NCBI RefSeq assembly: GCF_029525575.1 | Contig: NZ_JAPDIA010000003.1 | Coordinates: forward strand, 1,356,214-1,420,213 | Origin: Cohnella rhizosphaerae | GTDB taxonomy: Bacteria > Bacillota > Bacilli > Paenibacillales > Paenibacillaceae | Length of the DNA stretch: 64,000 nucleotides | Direction: 5' to 3' | In this document: positions 10,941 to 22,000 of the stretch, piece by piece | Layout: each line of letters begins with the position of its first letter | Position numbering within the stretch: position 1 is the first letter of the stretch | Translations under genes and position numbers: made by a program | The notes under the pieces: generated by a model | The model's database searches: none | What the model was told of the DNA's origin: nothing | What the model saw: the letters and a program-made list of their open reading frames with translations, nothing else

Positions 10941-10997
10941 GCGATTTTATAAGAAATCGCCATTTTGAACAGATCCGGCAAAGCGATAAATAATCGC
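10941..10997 (+). promoter_or_regulatory. Candidate promoter with two operator-like inverted repeats
   Basis: TTGAAC (10965-10970), a 16-bp spacer and TAAATA (10987-10992) form a plausible sigma-A promoter for the permease operon. Two inverted repeats sharing the ends GCGAT...ATCGCC flank it: 10941-10960 (arms GCGATTT/AAATCGC) just upstream of the -35 and 10983-10997 (arms GCGAT/ATCGC) across the -10. Their shared sequence and placement suggest binding sites for one repressor (inference). Confidence 0.5.
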
Positions 10998-11063
10998 CAT
11001 TCTTTATAGAAATGCGTCATTGTCACGGCCTTGAAGGGCGATGTAAGTTGGATTCGCGGCAAC

Positions 11064-11077
11064 CGAAACCGCTTACA
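11064..11077 (+). promoter_or_regulatory. cre-like site (CcpA catabolite repression)
   Basis: CGAAACCGCTTACA matches the cre consensus TGWAANCGNTNWCA at every fixed position except the first. It lies downstream of the candidate promoter and just ahead of the ribosome site of the first permease gene, a position where CcpA can block transcription. Confidence 0.6.
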
Positions 11078-11101
11078 ACGGAAGAAAGGAGGAATGCGTC
11101 C

Positions 11102-11998
11102 GTGATCAGGCGTTATTATGCCTACCGTTATTTTTTTCTGATGCTGCTGCCGGTCGTCGCGTACTTCGCGCTGTTCCACTATGCGCCGATCTACGGCGTG
11201 CTGATGGCCTTTCAGGATTTTAGAGTGCTGAAGGGCATATCCGGCAGCGAGTTCGTGGGGATGAAGCACTTCAGGGAGCTGTTCTCGGGCCTCTACTTCG
11301 TGCCGGTGCTCAAAAACACGCTTATCATCAACGCCTACAAGCTGCTGTTCGGCTTTCCGGCGCCGATCGTGCTGGCGCTGCTCATCAACGAGGTGATGCG
11401 TCCGGCCTTCAAGCGGATCGTGCAGACGATCAGCTACCTGCCGCACTTCCTGTCCTGGATCGTGCTGTCCGGCATCGTGATCGAAGCGCTGTCGCCGAGC
11501 CGGGGACCGATCAACATCGCGCTGATGGAGCTCGGGATGAAGCCTGTCTTTTTCCTCGCCGATACGGACTGGTTCCGGACCGTGCTCGTCAGCACCGCGG
11601 TATGGAAAAACGTCGGCTTCTCCGCGATCATCTATCTGGCCGCCATCGCGGGCATCAGCGGCGATATGTACGAGGCTGCGGAGGTGGACGGCATCGGCCG
11701 GCTGCAGAAAATGTACTACATCACCTTGCCGTCGATCGCGCCGGTCATCGTCATCATGCTTATCCTGACCTCGGGGTCGATCATCAACGACGACTTCGAC
11801 CAGATCTTTAATCTGATCAACGCGAACGTGAGCAGCGTAGGCGATGTCATCTCCACCTACACGTATTCCGAAGGGATCGCCAAAATGAACTACAGCTATG
11901 CGGCGGCGGTCGGTTTGTTCAAAAACGTGGCGGCGCTCGTCGCGGTGCTGTCCGCGAACTTCATCGCCCGCAGATTCAGCGACAATACCATCCTCTAG
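11102..11998 (+). CDS. ABC sugar transporter permease, LplB type
   Basis: Inner-membrane permease of a CUT1-type oligosaccharide importer, 298 residues from the GTG at 11102. That start is chosen because AAAGGAGG lies 9 bp upstream; an upstream in-frame ATG at 11012 has no ribosome site and would run through the cre-like site. About six membrane segments are visible, starting with 'YFFLMLLPVVAYFALFHYAP'. The ATPase-contact EAA loop is 'EAAEVDGIGRLQKMYYITLP' near residue 200. It is followed after 15 bp by its partner permease. No ATPase gene is present, so it probably uses a shared MsmX-like ATPase. Confidence 0.92.
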   Translation: MIRRYYAYRYFFLMLLPVVAYFALFHYAPIYGVLMAFQDFRVLKGISGSEFVGMKHFRELFSGLYFVPVLKNTLIINAYKLLFGFPAPIVLALLINEVMRPAFKRIVQTISYLPHFLSWIVLSGIVIEALSPSRGPINIALMELGMKPVFFLADTDWFRTVLVSTAVWKNVGFSAIIYLAAIAGISGDMYEAAEVDGIGRLQKMYYITLPSIAPVIVIMLILTSGSIINDDFDQIFNLINANVSSVGDVISTYTYSEGIAKMNYSYAAAVGLFKNVAALVAVLSANFIARRFSDNTIL

Positions 11999-12013
11999 AA
12001 AGGAGGAACCCGC

Positions 12014-12892
12014 ATGAAGCAACGGCGAATGTCCGACCGCTTGTTCAGCCTGGTCGTCTACGCGCTGCTCACGGGGCTGGCGCTCACGATCGTCCTCCCG
12101 ATGATGCAGGTGCTGACGATCTCCGTCAGCCCGCTGAACGTCGTCAACCGGTACGGCTTCCACTTTATCCCGACCGCGTTCGACTTCAGCGGCTACCGCC
12201 AAGTGTTCCACAAAGAGACCATCTGGACGGGCTATCAGAATACGCTCGTCCGCACGATTCTCGGGACGGGCATCACGATCGTCATGACCTTCCTGGGCGC
12301 CTATCCGCTGTCGAAGCGCCAGCTCCCGAATCGCGCCTTCTGGACCGGCTTCGTCGTCCTTACGATGTTTTTCTCCGGCGGGCTCATCCCGAGCTATATG
12401 CTCGTCAAAAATATCGGCTTGATGAACACCGTATGGTCGCTTGTGCTTCCCGGCGCGGTCAGCGCCTTCATGCTGCTGATCGTGCGCAACTTTATCGCCG
12501 CGCTGCCCGAGAGTCTCGAGGAGTCGGCGAAGATCGACGGCGCGAACGACCTGTACATTCTTTGGAAAATCGTCGTGCCGCTCTCGATGCCGATATTGGC
12601 CACCGTCGCGCTGTACGCCGCCGTCGATCACTGGAACGCCTGGTTCGACTCCATGCTCTACATTCAAAACGAGAAAAAGCAGGTGCTCCAGCTGATCCTG
12701 CGCAAGATCATCATCGACGGCACGGCAGACCCCTCTACGACGGGCGCGGCCGATTCGATGAACGCGCCGACCAACAGCCAGGCGATGAAGATGGCGGCGC
12801 TGGTCGTCACGATGCTGCCGATCATGTGCGTCTATCCCTTTCTTCAGAAATACTTCGTCAAGGGGACGCTGCTCGGCTCCGTCAAAGGTTAA
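12014..12892 (+). CDS. ABC sugar transporter permease, YtcP/AraQ type
   Basis: Second membrane subunit of the importer, 292 residues, with an AGGAGG ribosome site. Six predicted membrane segments; the EAA loop is 'EESAKIDGANDLYILWKIVV'. The C-terminus 'KYFVKGTLLGSVKG' is the family's usual ending. It sits between the LplB-type permease and the lipoprotein gene (gaps of 15 and about 49 bp), one transcription unit. Confidence 0.92.
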   Translation: MKQRRMSDRLFSLVVYALLTGLALTIVLPMMQVLTISVSPLNVVNRYGFHFIPTAFDFSGYRQVFHKETIWTGYQNTLVRTILGTGITIVMTFLGAYPLSKRQLPNRAFWTGFVVLTMFFSGGLIPSYMLVKNIGLMNTVWSLVLPGAVSAFMLLIVRNFIAALPESLEESAKIDGANDLYILWKIVVPLSMPILATVALYAAVDHWNAWFDSMLYIQNEKKQVLQLILRKIIIDGTADPSTTGAADSMNAPTNSQAMKMAALVVTMLPIMCVYPFLQKYFVKGTLLGSVKG

Positions 12893-12941
12893 TCACCGGT
12901 TCGTCCGGGTTAACGATATCCATACTTTAGGAGGAATGAAG

Positions 12942-14555
12942 ATGGCAACGAAAACGAAAAAGAGGGCGGTCGCCGTCATCCTGCTGGTCACGATGCTGGC
13001 AGCGCTGATGGCCGCGTGCTCGGGCAAAAACGAAAACGGAGGAGCGTCGGCAAGCGGATCGGCGGGGGCGAAGGGCTCGGAGAGCGCCAAGCCTTCGGCA
13101 ACAGCCGAGCCGCCGGTCACGCTGGATTGGCTCGCCTACAACTCGTACGGCCAGCCGGACGCGAACGCGCCGCTCGTGCAGATGGTCGAGAAGAAGTTCA
13201 ACGCGAAGTTCAACGTCTGGTACGTCGACAATCAGAAGTGGGTCGATCAGCTGAACGTCAAGTTCGCGGCTGGCGAGATGCCGGACGTGCTGCAGATCCG
13301 CGAGCAGATCCCGAAGTACGTCGACAACGGCATCCTCGCCCCGATTCCGGAGGAGAAAATCCGCGAGCTCGCGCCGACGTACGCCGCGACGATCGACAAG
13401 TACGATCCGAACCTGTGGAACGCGGTCAAGTACGACGGCAAAATCTACGGTCTGCCCAGCATCAATCTGGCGGGCGACTATCCGACCGTCGTCCTCTGGC
13501 GCCAGGACTGGCTCGACAATGTCGGCATTACGAAGATCCCCGAAACGCTGGACGAGTTCGAGGCGGCCTTGCTTAAATTCCGCAACGACGATCCGGACAA
13601 GGACGGCAAAAAAGACACGTACGGGCTGTCCAGCTTCGCCATACCGTTCGTGATGGGCGCCTTCGGCTATCCGGGCAACAACGCCAGCTACGTCATGAAG
13701 GACGGCAAGATCACGTTCGCGGCGATCCAGCCGGAGATGAAGGACGCGCTTACGGTATTGAACAAATGGTACAAGGAAGAGCTGATCGATCCCGAGTTCG
13801 TCACGGGCGAGAACACCGGCGGCTATTGGGCCGATTCCCAAGCGCTGTACAACGGCCGCATCGGCCTGACCGGCAACGGCATGTTCTACCAATGGCGCAA
13901 CGAGCTGTTCGGCGGCGAAGACCAGGGCGGGGGCCAGTACCAGAACTTCATCAAGGCGCAGCCCGGCGGCAAGCTCACCTTCGGCAAGCCCCCGGTCGGA
14001 CCGTCCGGCAAGTCGGGCACGCTGCAATGGGGCGTGAACAGCACGGCCGTCGGCATTACGAACAAGGCGGCCGAGGACCCGCGCAAGCTCGAGACGCTGC
14101 TGAAAATGCTCGAAACGACGTTTACGGATTACGACTATTATATGACCGTCCTGCGCGGCAACGAAGGCGAGGACTGGAAGAAGGTCGACGACAGCGGCAA
14201 AGTGCTCATCCTGAACCAATCCACTAGCGTGGCCGACTTTTCCAAGAAGGGAGTCCAGGTGTTCAACATCATGAACAACCCCGACTTCGATAAAAAGGCG
14301 GACGCGGATCTGTACAAATTCGCGGATTCCAAGAAAACGACGGGCTATCCGCCGGTCATCGCGCCTGCGGTGGACAGCTACGCCAAGTATGCCGGCGATC
14401 TGTATAAGCTCGCCACCGAGACGTACATCAAGATCATTCTCGGCGAGCAGCCGGTATCGAGCTTCGACGCCTTCGTCGCCAAGTTCAAGGCCAACGGCGG
14501 CGACGAGATCGAGAAGGACGTCAACGAAGCGTACAACAAAATGCTGGGCAAATAA
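12942..14555 (+). CDS. Sugar-binding lipoprotein of ABC importer (LipO/YtcQ type)
   Basis: Solute-binding lipoprotein of 537 residues, the long form typical of Paenibacillus LplA/YtcQ proteins. ATG 12942 is preferred over ATG 12936, because the AGGAGG at 12929-12934 is 7 bp from the former and only 1 bp from the latter. Lipobox Cys26 ('LMAAC') is followed by a Ser/Gly-rich linker. 'NLWNAVKYDGKIYGLPS' and 'TVVLWRQDWLDNVGI' are family 1 signatures. It forms a complete importer with the two preceding permeases, apart from the ATPase. Confidence 0.92.
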   Translation: MATKTKKRAVAVILLVTMLAALMAACSGKNENGGASASGSAGAKGSESAKPSATAEPPVTLDWLAYNSYGQPDANAPLVQMVEKKFNAKFNVWYVDNQKWVDQLNVKFAAGEMPDVLQIREQIPKYVDNGILAPIPEEKIRELAPTYAATIDKYDPNLWNAVKYDGKIYGLPSINLAGDYPTVVLWRQDWLDNVGITKIPETLDEFEAALLKFRNDDPDKDGKKDTYGLSSFAIPFVMGAFGYPGNNASYVMKDGKITFAAIQPEMKDALTVLNKWYKEELIDPEFVTGENTGGYWADSQALYNGRIGLTGNGMFYQWRNELFGGEDQGGGQYQNFIKAQPGGKLTFGKPPVGPSGKSGTLQWGVNSTAVGITNKAAEDPRKLETLLKMLETTFTDYDYYMTVLRGNEGEDWKKVDDSGKVLILNQSTSVADFSKKGVQVFNIMNNPDFDKKADADLYKFADSKKTTGYPPVIAPAVDSYAKYAGDLYKLATETYIKIILGEQPVSSFDAFVAKFKANGGDEIEKDVNEAYNKMLGK

Positions 14556-14579
14556 TAACGGCCGGGAGGGCGAACGCCG

Positions 14580-16810
14580 ATGCGGAACTGGAAAAGCACA
14601 CCTTACTTTACGCGGCTTCTTGCCTTCAATTCGCTGCTGATTCTCGTCATCGGCGTCGCTCCCCCTGGTCATCGCCTTTCAGTATATGATCACCGCCTAC
14701 AACGGCGAGCTCGCCAAGTTCAACGTCCAGTCGGTCAAGCAGATCCGAAGCGCGATCGACGGACAATTCCTGAAGCCGACCGTCGAGGCCGCGAACCACA
14801 GCCTGACGGAGTCGGCGACGGGGGGAGCCGCCGCTGCTGCACCCGATGCTTCATTCGATCCGCGGGGACTACTCGTCCATGACGGACGTGACCGAGACGC
14901 TGTCGGCCATCGAGGCCCAGCTCTCGTTCGCCGCGTCGGTCGACATCTATTACCGGTACAACGACGTGTTCTTTTACGGCACGAAGTTTTTTTGTTATAT
15001 GGACCAGTCCGCGTGCAAGCTCGGCTTCCGCGAACGATGGCTCGAACAGCTTGGACAGGCCGGGACGCAGGTGGCCTGGTATCCGATCGCCGCCGCGGAC
15101 AACCCCGATCGGGAGAAGCTCGTCAGCTACGTCCGGAACTATCCGTACTTCGCGCCGCCCGACAAACGGAAGGCGGTATTTGCCGTTAATTTGAAGGAGA
15201 GCGCGATCCGAGGCAAGCTGGCGCAGTCGCTGGCACCGGGCGGCGGCTTGATCTTCGTCGTCGACGGCGGCGGCGCGCTGATCTCGAGCAACGCGAGCGC
15301 GCGCGAGGAAGACGAATTCCGGCGGGCCGGCATCCGTTTCCCGCAGCCCGCGCGCGAGACGGACGAGGAGCAGCCGATCGAACGCGTGAAGTGGGAGGGC
15401 AAGGAGGCGGTCGCCGCCTTCGCCGATTCGGAGATCAACGACTGGCGCTACGTGACGATCGCGGAGAAAAGCGTGTTCTACAAGCGCGCGGCGCATATCC
15501 GCAATCTCATGTACGCGCTGGGCGGCGCGCTGCTGGCGGTCGGCCTCGCGCTCGTCTACATGCTGACGAAGCGGGCGCACAAGCCGATCGGTCTTACGCT
15601 TCGGGCGTATTCTCTTCGAATCGACGATCTGAACGATCAGCTCGCGAAGCACGAGCCCGTCATCAAGTATCACGGCATCATGAGCCTGCTGACGGGCACG
15701 GGCCTGGCGGGCGCCGGCGGACAGACGGCCGATATGCGGCTGTTTCTCGATCTGCATTTGCGCGAGCCGTATTTCTTCTGCTTCGTGCTGAACATGGCCG
15801 GCGGCATGGATGGCGAGAGCCGCAGCGGCGTGGCCGCCGCCTACCGGATGGCCGAACGGCTGGAGGCGGCCGGCTCCCTGTCATGCAAAATATGGGCGGT
15901 CGTCTCGCCGGAGGGTTCGATCTACGGCATCGTCAACGGGGCCGAACCGGACGGCGAGGCGGACGAGCGCGTTCTTCAGGGGGAGGTCGAGCGGCATGCC
16001 GACGAACCTTGCAGTCTATGTCTCGGCGGCCGGTACGCGATCGAGGAGACGGCGCCGGCCGTCTCCCACCGCGAAGCTTGCGAGGCGGCTGCCTACGCTT
16101 ACTTTTATCCGGAGCGGCGGGTCGTGCGGTACGATGCGCTCGGCATCCCGTCGCGCAAGGACGGCGGAGGACCGGCGAAGGCCCCCGACGAGCTGGCGGC
16201 CGCGCTGCGGGCAGCCGACGAGGACAAGGCGCTGCGGGTTGTCAGGTCCGCGATCGAGGAGGCTTCGTCCGGCTTGTACGCGGCGGCTTACGCCAGGCAG
16301 CTGCTCGGCGAATTGGACGCCGCGCTGGGCAAGACGCTGAAGTCGCTGGGCATCGGTTCGCGGGAGCTGTACGGCTGCGACATTAAGGAGCGCGCGGCAG
16401 GGCTTGCGAACGTCCGGCTGTACGCCGACTGGATCGAGGAGGCGGTCAATCTCGCGGTCCGGGAGATCGAAGCGCAGCGCAAAGGCGCGGATACCGAGCT
16501 GAACGCGCGGGTCAAGGCGTATGTCGAGGCGCATCTGTGCGGCGAGCTCAGCCTCGACCGTATCGCGGAGCATATCGGCGTGACGCCCAATTATCTGAGC
16601 CGGCTGTTCAAGCTGGGCGCCGGCGTCACGCTGATCGAGTACATCACCGGCCGCAAGCTGGAGAAGGCTGCCGAGCTGCTCCGCGAGAACGGCCGCTCGG
16701 TCGGCGAGATCGCGCTGCTGCTCGGCTATCAATCGCCGAATCATTTTATCCGGATTTTCAAGGAAAAGTACGGCCTGACGCCGAAGCAGTTCCAGAAGTC
16801 AGGCTTCTAA
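14580..16810 (+). CDS. Membrane-anchored AraC-family regulator with extracytoplasmic sensor domain (two frame breaks)
   Basis: Repaired length about 742 residues. One N-terminal membrane helix ('LLAFNSLLILVIG') and a second near residue 320 ('LMYALGGALLAVGLALVYML') bracket an extracytoplasmic domain of roughly 270 residues, probably Cache-like. A cytoplasmic middle part leads to a C-terminal AraC double HTH ('LSLDRIAEHIGVTPNYLSRL' ... 'IALLLGYQSPNHFIRIFKEK'). Frame breaks are in the C5 run at 14661-14665 and the G6 run at 14820-14825. This one-component design senses a sugar outside, or the loaded lipoprotein, and regulates directly. It follows the lipoprotein gene by 24 bp, so it likely regulates its own operon. 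Confidence 0.85.
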
Positions 16811-16829
16811 CCGTCATGGGGGGATTGCA

Positions 16830-18823
16830 ATGATCTTGTACCGCGAATTGCGGGAAGCGCTGTTGTCGGCAGGGCCGAAGCCGGATACGCTCGCGGGAGG
16901 CGCGTTCACGCCCGAGAGGCTGGCGGCGCTGAAGAGAGCGCCTCATCTCGCGACGCTCCTGCGGGAGATTCGGGAGGAGGCGCAGCGCGCGGTGCGCGAG
17001 CCCGTGCCGCCGCTGTCGTTCGGCGACTTCAGCCGGTTCGACGCCGCGGGAACGCGAATCGAATTCGAGAAGCCTTACTTCGAACGAAGGGGAAGGCTGC
17101 TCGCGCTCGCGCTGGCCGTCCTGCTGGACGACACGGGAGGCAGAAGAGACGAACGCGGTGATCTCAAAGCGCGCAAAGATGGCAAGGATGGCAGCGTGGG
17201 CGACGGTGGCGACGGCTGCGGCCGCTATATTCAGGCGCTGGAAAATTCGATCTGGGAGATCTGCGGCGAATATACATGGGCGATTCCCGCGCATCTGCCG
17301 GAGAGGACGGGAGCGGCGTTCGCGGGGAGCGTGCCGCCCGAACAAACCGTCGACCTGTTCGCGGCCGAGACCGCGCATGCGCTCGCCGAGACGCTGTACC
17401 TCGTCGGCGACCGCCTGCATCCCTGGGTTGCGCTTCGGATCCGCGAGGAGGTCGAGCGGCGCGTATTCCGGCCGTTGTTCGAACGATCGACTCATTTTCT
17501 GTGGGAGGCGGTCACCAACAACTGGGCCGCCGTATGCGGCGGCGCCGCAGGCATGGCGGCGCTGCTCCTCGTCGACGACCGCGAGATGCTGGCCGGCATG
17601 CAGCACCGGATCGTCAGCGCCATGGAGAGCTTCCTCGCGGGCTACGGCGAAGACGGTTGCTGCTCCGAGGGAGCCGGCTACTGGAATTACGGCTTCGGCT
17701 ACTTCGTCTATTGGGCGGAGATGCTCCGCGAATATACAGGAGGCTCGATCGACCTGCTGCGTTCGGACAAGATCAGGCGGATTGCGGAATTTCCGGCGGC
17801 CGTATCCCTCTCCGGTTCCCTGTGCGTCAATTACTCGGACTGCGAGCCGTCGATGATCGCCAACGCCGGCCTGATCAGCCGGCTGTGCGACAGGCTGGGC
17901 GTCTCGCCGCCCGAGATGACCGCGGTGCCCTCGTTTCATGCCGATCACTGCTACCGCTGGCCGCATCAGGTTCGCAATCTGTTGTGGACGGACCCGGCGC
18001 GCATGAACGTCCCGGCTGCGGATCGGGCATGGTACTTCCCGAGCACGGCCTGGCTGATCGCCAAGCGAAGCGCGCCGGGCGGCCTGCTCGCCTTCTCCGC
18101 GAAAGGGGGGCATAATCACGAGGCGCACAACCATAACGATTTGGGACACTTTATCGTTCACGCCGGAGGGGGAGACGCTGCTCGCGGATCTCGGCGGCGG
18201 CGTCTACACGCGCGCGTATTTCGGCGAGCAGCGCTATTCCTTCCTCCACAACGGCTCCCAGGGCCACTCGGTTCCGCTGGTCAACGGCCTGACGCAGGCG
18301 CCGGGAGAGCGGCATCGCGCAGCGGTCGCGGAAGTGAGCGCGGAGGCGAACGCGGATGCGGATCGGGAATCGTCTGCAGGCGAGGAAATGGATGCGGGCG
18401 GCGCGCTTGTCGCGTTCGAGCTGGACCTGACCGCGGCCTATCCCGCTGAAGCGCAGCTCGGCGCCTTTTTCCGCAGGTTCGAATGGCGCTGCGATCCGAT
18501 GAGCGGACGGGCTTCGCTGAGCTTGACGGACAGGTTCGAATTCAGCCTGCCGACGGAAGGCGGAGACGGGAACAGCGTCACGGAGCATTTCATGAGCGTG
18601 TACGAGCCCGTCGTCGGCGAGGGCGAAGCCGTATGGCGGGGGGGAGCGCGGGACGGTATGCTTGCGCTTCGATGCAACCCGGTTCGAAGCCCGAACGGAG
18701 GCGATCGATACGTACAGGCACGACGGCCGGCCGATCACGGTATACCGGCTCAGGCTGCATGCGGAACGCCTGCCGCGGCAGTTCGGCTGCAGCTTCGCGA
18801 TCGATTGCATCTTGTCCGGCTAA
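16830..18823 (+). CDS. Heparinase II/III family protein, putative polysaccharide lyase (two frame breaks)
   Basis: Repaired protein of about 663 residues, no signal peptide. Residues ~60-400 form the alpha/alpha-toroid ('SIWEICGEYTWAIPAHLP', 'HFLWEAVTNNWAAVCGGAAG', 'CCSEGAGYWNYGFGYFVYW'). The C-terminal beta-sandwich starts with the family hallmark 'HEAHNHNDLGHFIVH' (conserved His/Asn/Asp). A low-complexity Gly/Asp/Arg/Lys segment (~17138-17220) and an Asp/Ala/Glu-rich one (~18330-18395) are inserted. Frame breaks: G5 at 18168-18172 and G7 at 18638-18644; after repair the frame ends at TAA 18821-18823. It likely cleaves uronate-containing oligosaccharides inside the cell (family inference). 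A strong terminator follows. Confidence 0.83.
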
Positions 18824-18930
18824 CGCGCGGTTCCGCGGGCGTCCGACAGGACCTAAACATAGCCGCATTAGTGTTCGTATGCGAGCTATAAAATGATTCT
18901 ATAGTCACGTTTTTTTTCTGATATTCGACA

Positions 18931-18958
18931 AAAACCGCCTATTCGGGCGGTTTTTTTT
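18931..18958 (+). terminator. Intrinsic terminator
   Basis: AAAACCGCC, loop TATTC, GGGCGGTTTTTTTT: a 7-bp GC-rich stem with an A-run before and a T8 run after. It ends the transporter/heparinase operon and could work in both directions. The remaining 125 bp to the next gene hold no clear promoter. Confidence 0.9.
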
Positions 18959-19082
18959 GGTGGTACGATAGCGCTAGTGAATTTCCGTATTTTGTCGCCG
19001 GAATTCGGCAGTAGAAAAGCGGCAAGAGGGAGCGGCATCCTAGATCGGGCATCGATTACATACGAAAAGGAGTTGAAGCGTT

Positions 19083-22000
19083 TTGCTCAAGACCCGATTT
19101 ACGAGCAAGCTTAGCGGCGCGCTGGCGGGCATGATGCTGCTGTCTCTGCTGGCGGGTCTCGCGCCCGCGCTGGCCGTCCCGCCAAGCGAGGTGACGGCGG
19201 AGGATTCGGAAGCGCTGGCGAGCTATCTGGCAGAGCCGGCCGTATCGGTCATTCATCTGGACGGCACCCGGACCTATGAGCTGGAAGGCACGACGATCAG
19301 CCGCAACGTTACGATCGACGGTCAAGGGGCTGAAGTGATCGCAACCGGCGGCGTAAGCAACGTAACCTTTATCCGGTCTGCCGTCGGCGGAATGGCTTAT
19401 TCAAACTTTAGTTCGTTGCTCTATATCGAAGGGACGGGCGGACTGACCGTGCGGGACGTTCATTTTCGCAGTCAGGACGGCCTGATGCTCTCCAACGTCA
19501 TCGGCGTCAAGTCGGGCGGCACGCTGACGGCGGACCGTATTTCTCTGGACAACTTCTTCAACAACAGAGATTATTTGACCGACCCCGACAGAAAAAACGA
19601 AGATCGCAACAGTATCGGAATCTTGATTGAAAACGGCGCGACGGGTACCGTTACCGACAGCACGTTCGGCGCAGGCAACGCGTTTCGCCAGGCGATCGGC
19701 GTATACGGCGACGCCGATATTAAAGGCAATCACTTTACGGGAACGAACGAGCCGGGGCGTCTTAAATACGCTGACGGCTATGAATACGCCATTTATACCT
19801 ATGGCGGCAACGTCGACATCGAGAACAACACGATGACCGGCTACGACAGCACGAACCAGCCGGGCTACGGAAGCGCGGGACTAGGCCTCATTTCCTTTTA
19901 CGAATCGTCCGTGACGATCCAGGACAACAAGTTCGAAGGCAATTCGGATTCGATCGGCATCACGGGCAAATGGACGGGGTTCAGCAACGGCGCGCTGTCG
20001 GTCAACGGGCGTCTGGTCATCAGCCCTTCGTTCCAATATCCGACCGACCAGGAGATTCAGGACTGCGAAGTCGACGGCAACTGCACCGATCCCTACGACT
20101 ATGAGAACATATGGGAAATCTCTCAGTCGATACTGGACAACAATACGTTCGTCGACAGCGGTATCCCCGGCGTCGGGCGGTTGACCATCGTGATGGACCA
20201 GGACGACGAGGTTGAGATCGAAGGCGGTTATTCGCCGCTCGGCGGCTACTTCCAGTCGCTGCTGCGCGTAGTGGACCAGGGCGGGGATTGGGTCAAGCTG
20301 GCCTTTCCGACCGACGCCGAAAACAAGCTTTTGCTGAAGGCGGCCGACTTCGTACGCATCGAAAAGCAGGTCGGCGACGCATGGGTGGCGGCGGGTCCCG
20401 CGATCGATCTGACCGAACTGAGAAGCAACAATGCCGATCTCGAGGCGACGATCGATGGCCTGACGAGCGGTCAGGACTACAAGCTGCGTCTCAAGCTCAT
20501 TCACCATACGCAGGCCGACGGCGGAACGCCCCCGGTCCGCAACGTCATCACCTACTCCGGTCCGCTGTCCATCGACAAGACGCCGCCTGCGGCGCCCGCG
20601 GTCGCGGCTCCGCTGCCGAACGCGGCGCTTGGCAGCCTGCGGCCGGTGCTCTCGGGCACGGCCGAGGCAGGCAGCGCGGTAACGGTGACGCTGGACGACA
20701 CGGACTATGCCGCCACTGTGGACGCCGCCGGCAACTGGAGCTTCCGGCCGTCCGTCGATCTGAGTGAAGACATGCATACGTTCACGGTCAAGGCAAAGGA
20801 CCAGGCCGGCAATCTAAGCGAAGCCTCCGAAGCCAGAAGTTTCGTCGTCGACGTCACCCCTCCGGCGGCGCCGGCCATCGTCGCGCCGGTCGATCGCGCG
20901 TCGTTCACCGAAGCGCTTCCCGTCATCAGCGGCACGGCAGAGCCGAACAGCGCGGTCACCGTCGACATCGACGGCGCTGAGGTCGGTGTGATCGCAGACG
21001 ATGGCGGCAACTGGAGCTACACGGTACAGACGGCTTTATCCGTAGGCTCGCACACGATCTCGGCCAAGGCTGCGGACGCCGCCGGCAATGTCAGCGCAAG
21101 CTCGGACGTCTTGACCGTGACGCGCTATGTGCCGACACCGTCGCAGCAGACAGGCGCCGGCACGAAGACCGAATCCGCGGATATCCTCGTCAACGGCAAA
21201 GCCGAGAGCGCGGGAACCGCGACGACGGTCGAGCAGGGCGGCCGAACGGTGACGAAGATCGCCATCGATGCCAAAAAGCTGGCGGACAAGTTGACCGCCG
21301 CCGGTCCAGGCGCCGTCGTGACGATTCCCGTCAAAGCCGGCTCCGATACGATCGTCGGCCAGCTTGAGGGCGCATCGGTTCAGCAAATGGTATACAGCGC
21401 TGCTTATCTGCAGCTTCAGACGCCAACCGCTTCTTACAAGTTCCCGGCCAGGGAGATCGATCTGGCCGCGCTTCAATCGCAGCTCGGGCAAGCGGTCGGA
21501 CTGCAGGACATCCAGCTCCGAATCGAGATCGCGAAGGCTTCCTCCGCCGCGGTTCAAGCTGCCGAGCAAGCCGCCCGCGAAGCGGGCGCAACGCTTGCCG
21601 TCGAGCCGATGCAGTTTAGCGCGAGCGCGGCATACGGCGGCAAATCCGCCGAGCTCAAGGAGTTTGCCGATTATGTGGAGCGTTCGATCGCGATACCGTC
21701 CGGCGTAGATCCGAAGCGCATCACGACGGGGGTCGTCTTCGAAGCCGACGGCTCTGTCCGGCACGTGCCGACGACGGTCGTACAGTCCGACGGTCGTTAC
21801 TGGGCGCAGATCAACAGCTTGACGAACAGTCTGTACGGCATCATCTGGCATCCGCTTCAATATGCCGATGTGGCCGGCAAGTGGTCGGAAAATGCCGTTA
21901 ACGATATGGCATCGCGGCTGATCGTCGTGGAGGACGCCAAGGGCGTATTCAATCCGAGCCGCAGCATGACGCGTGGCGAGTTCGTAGCGAGTCTTGTGCG

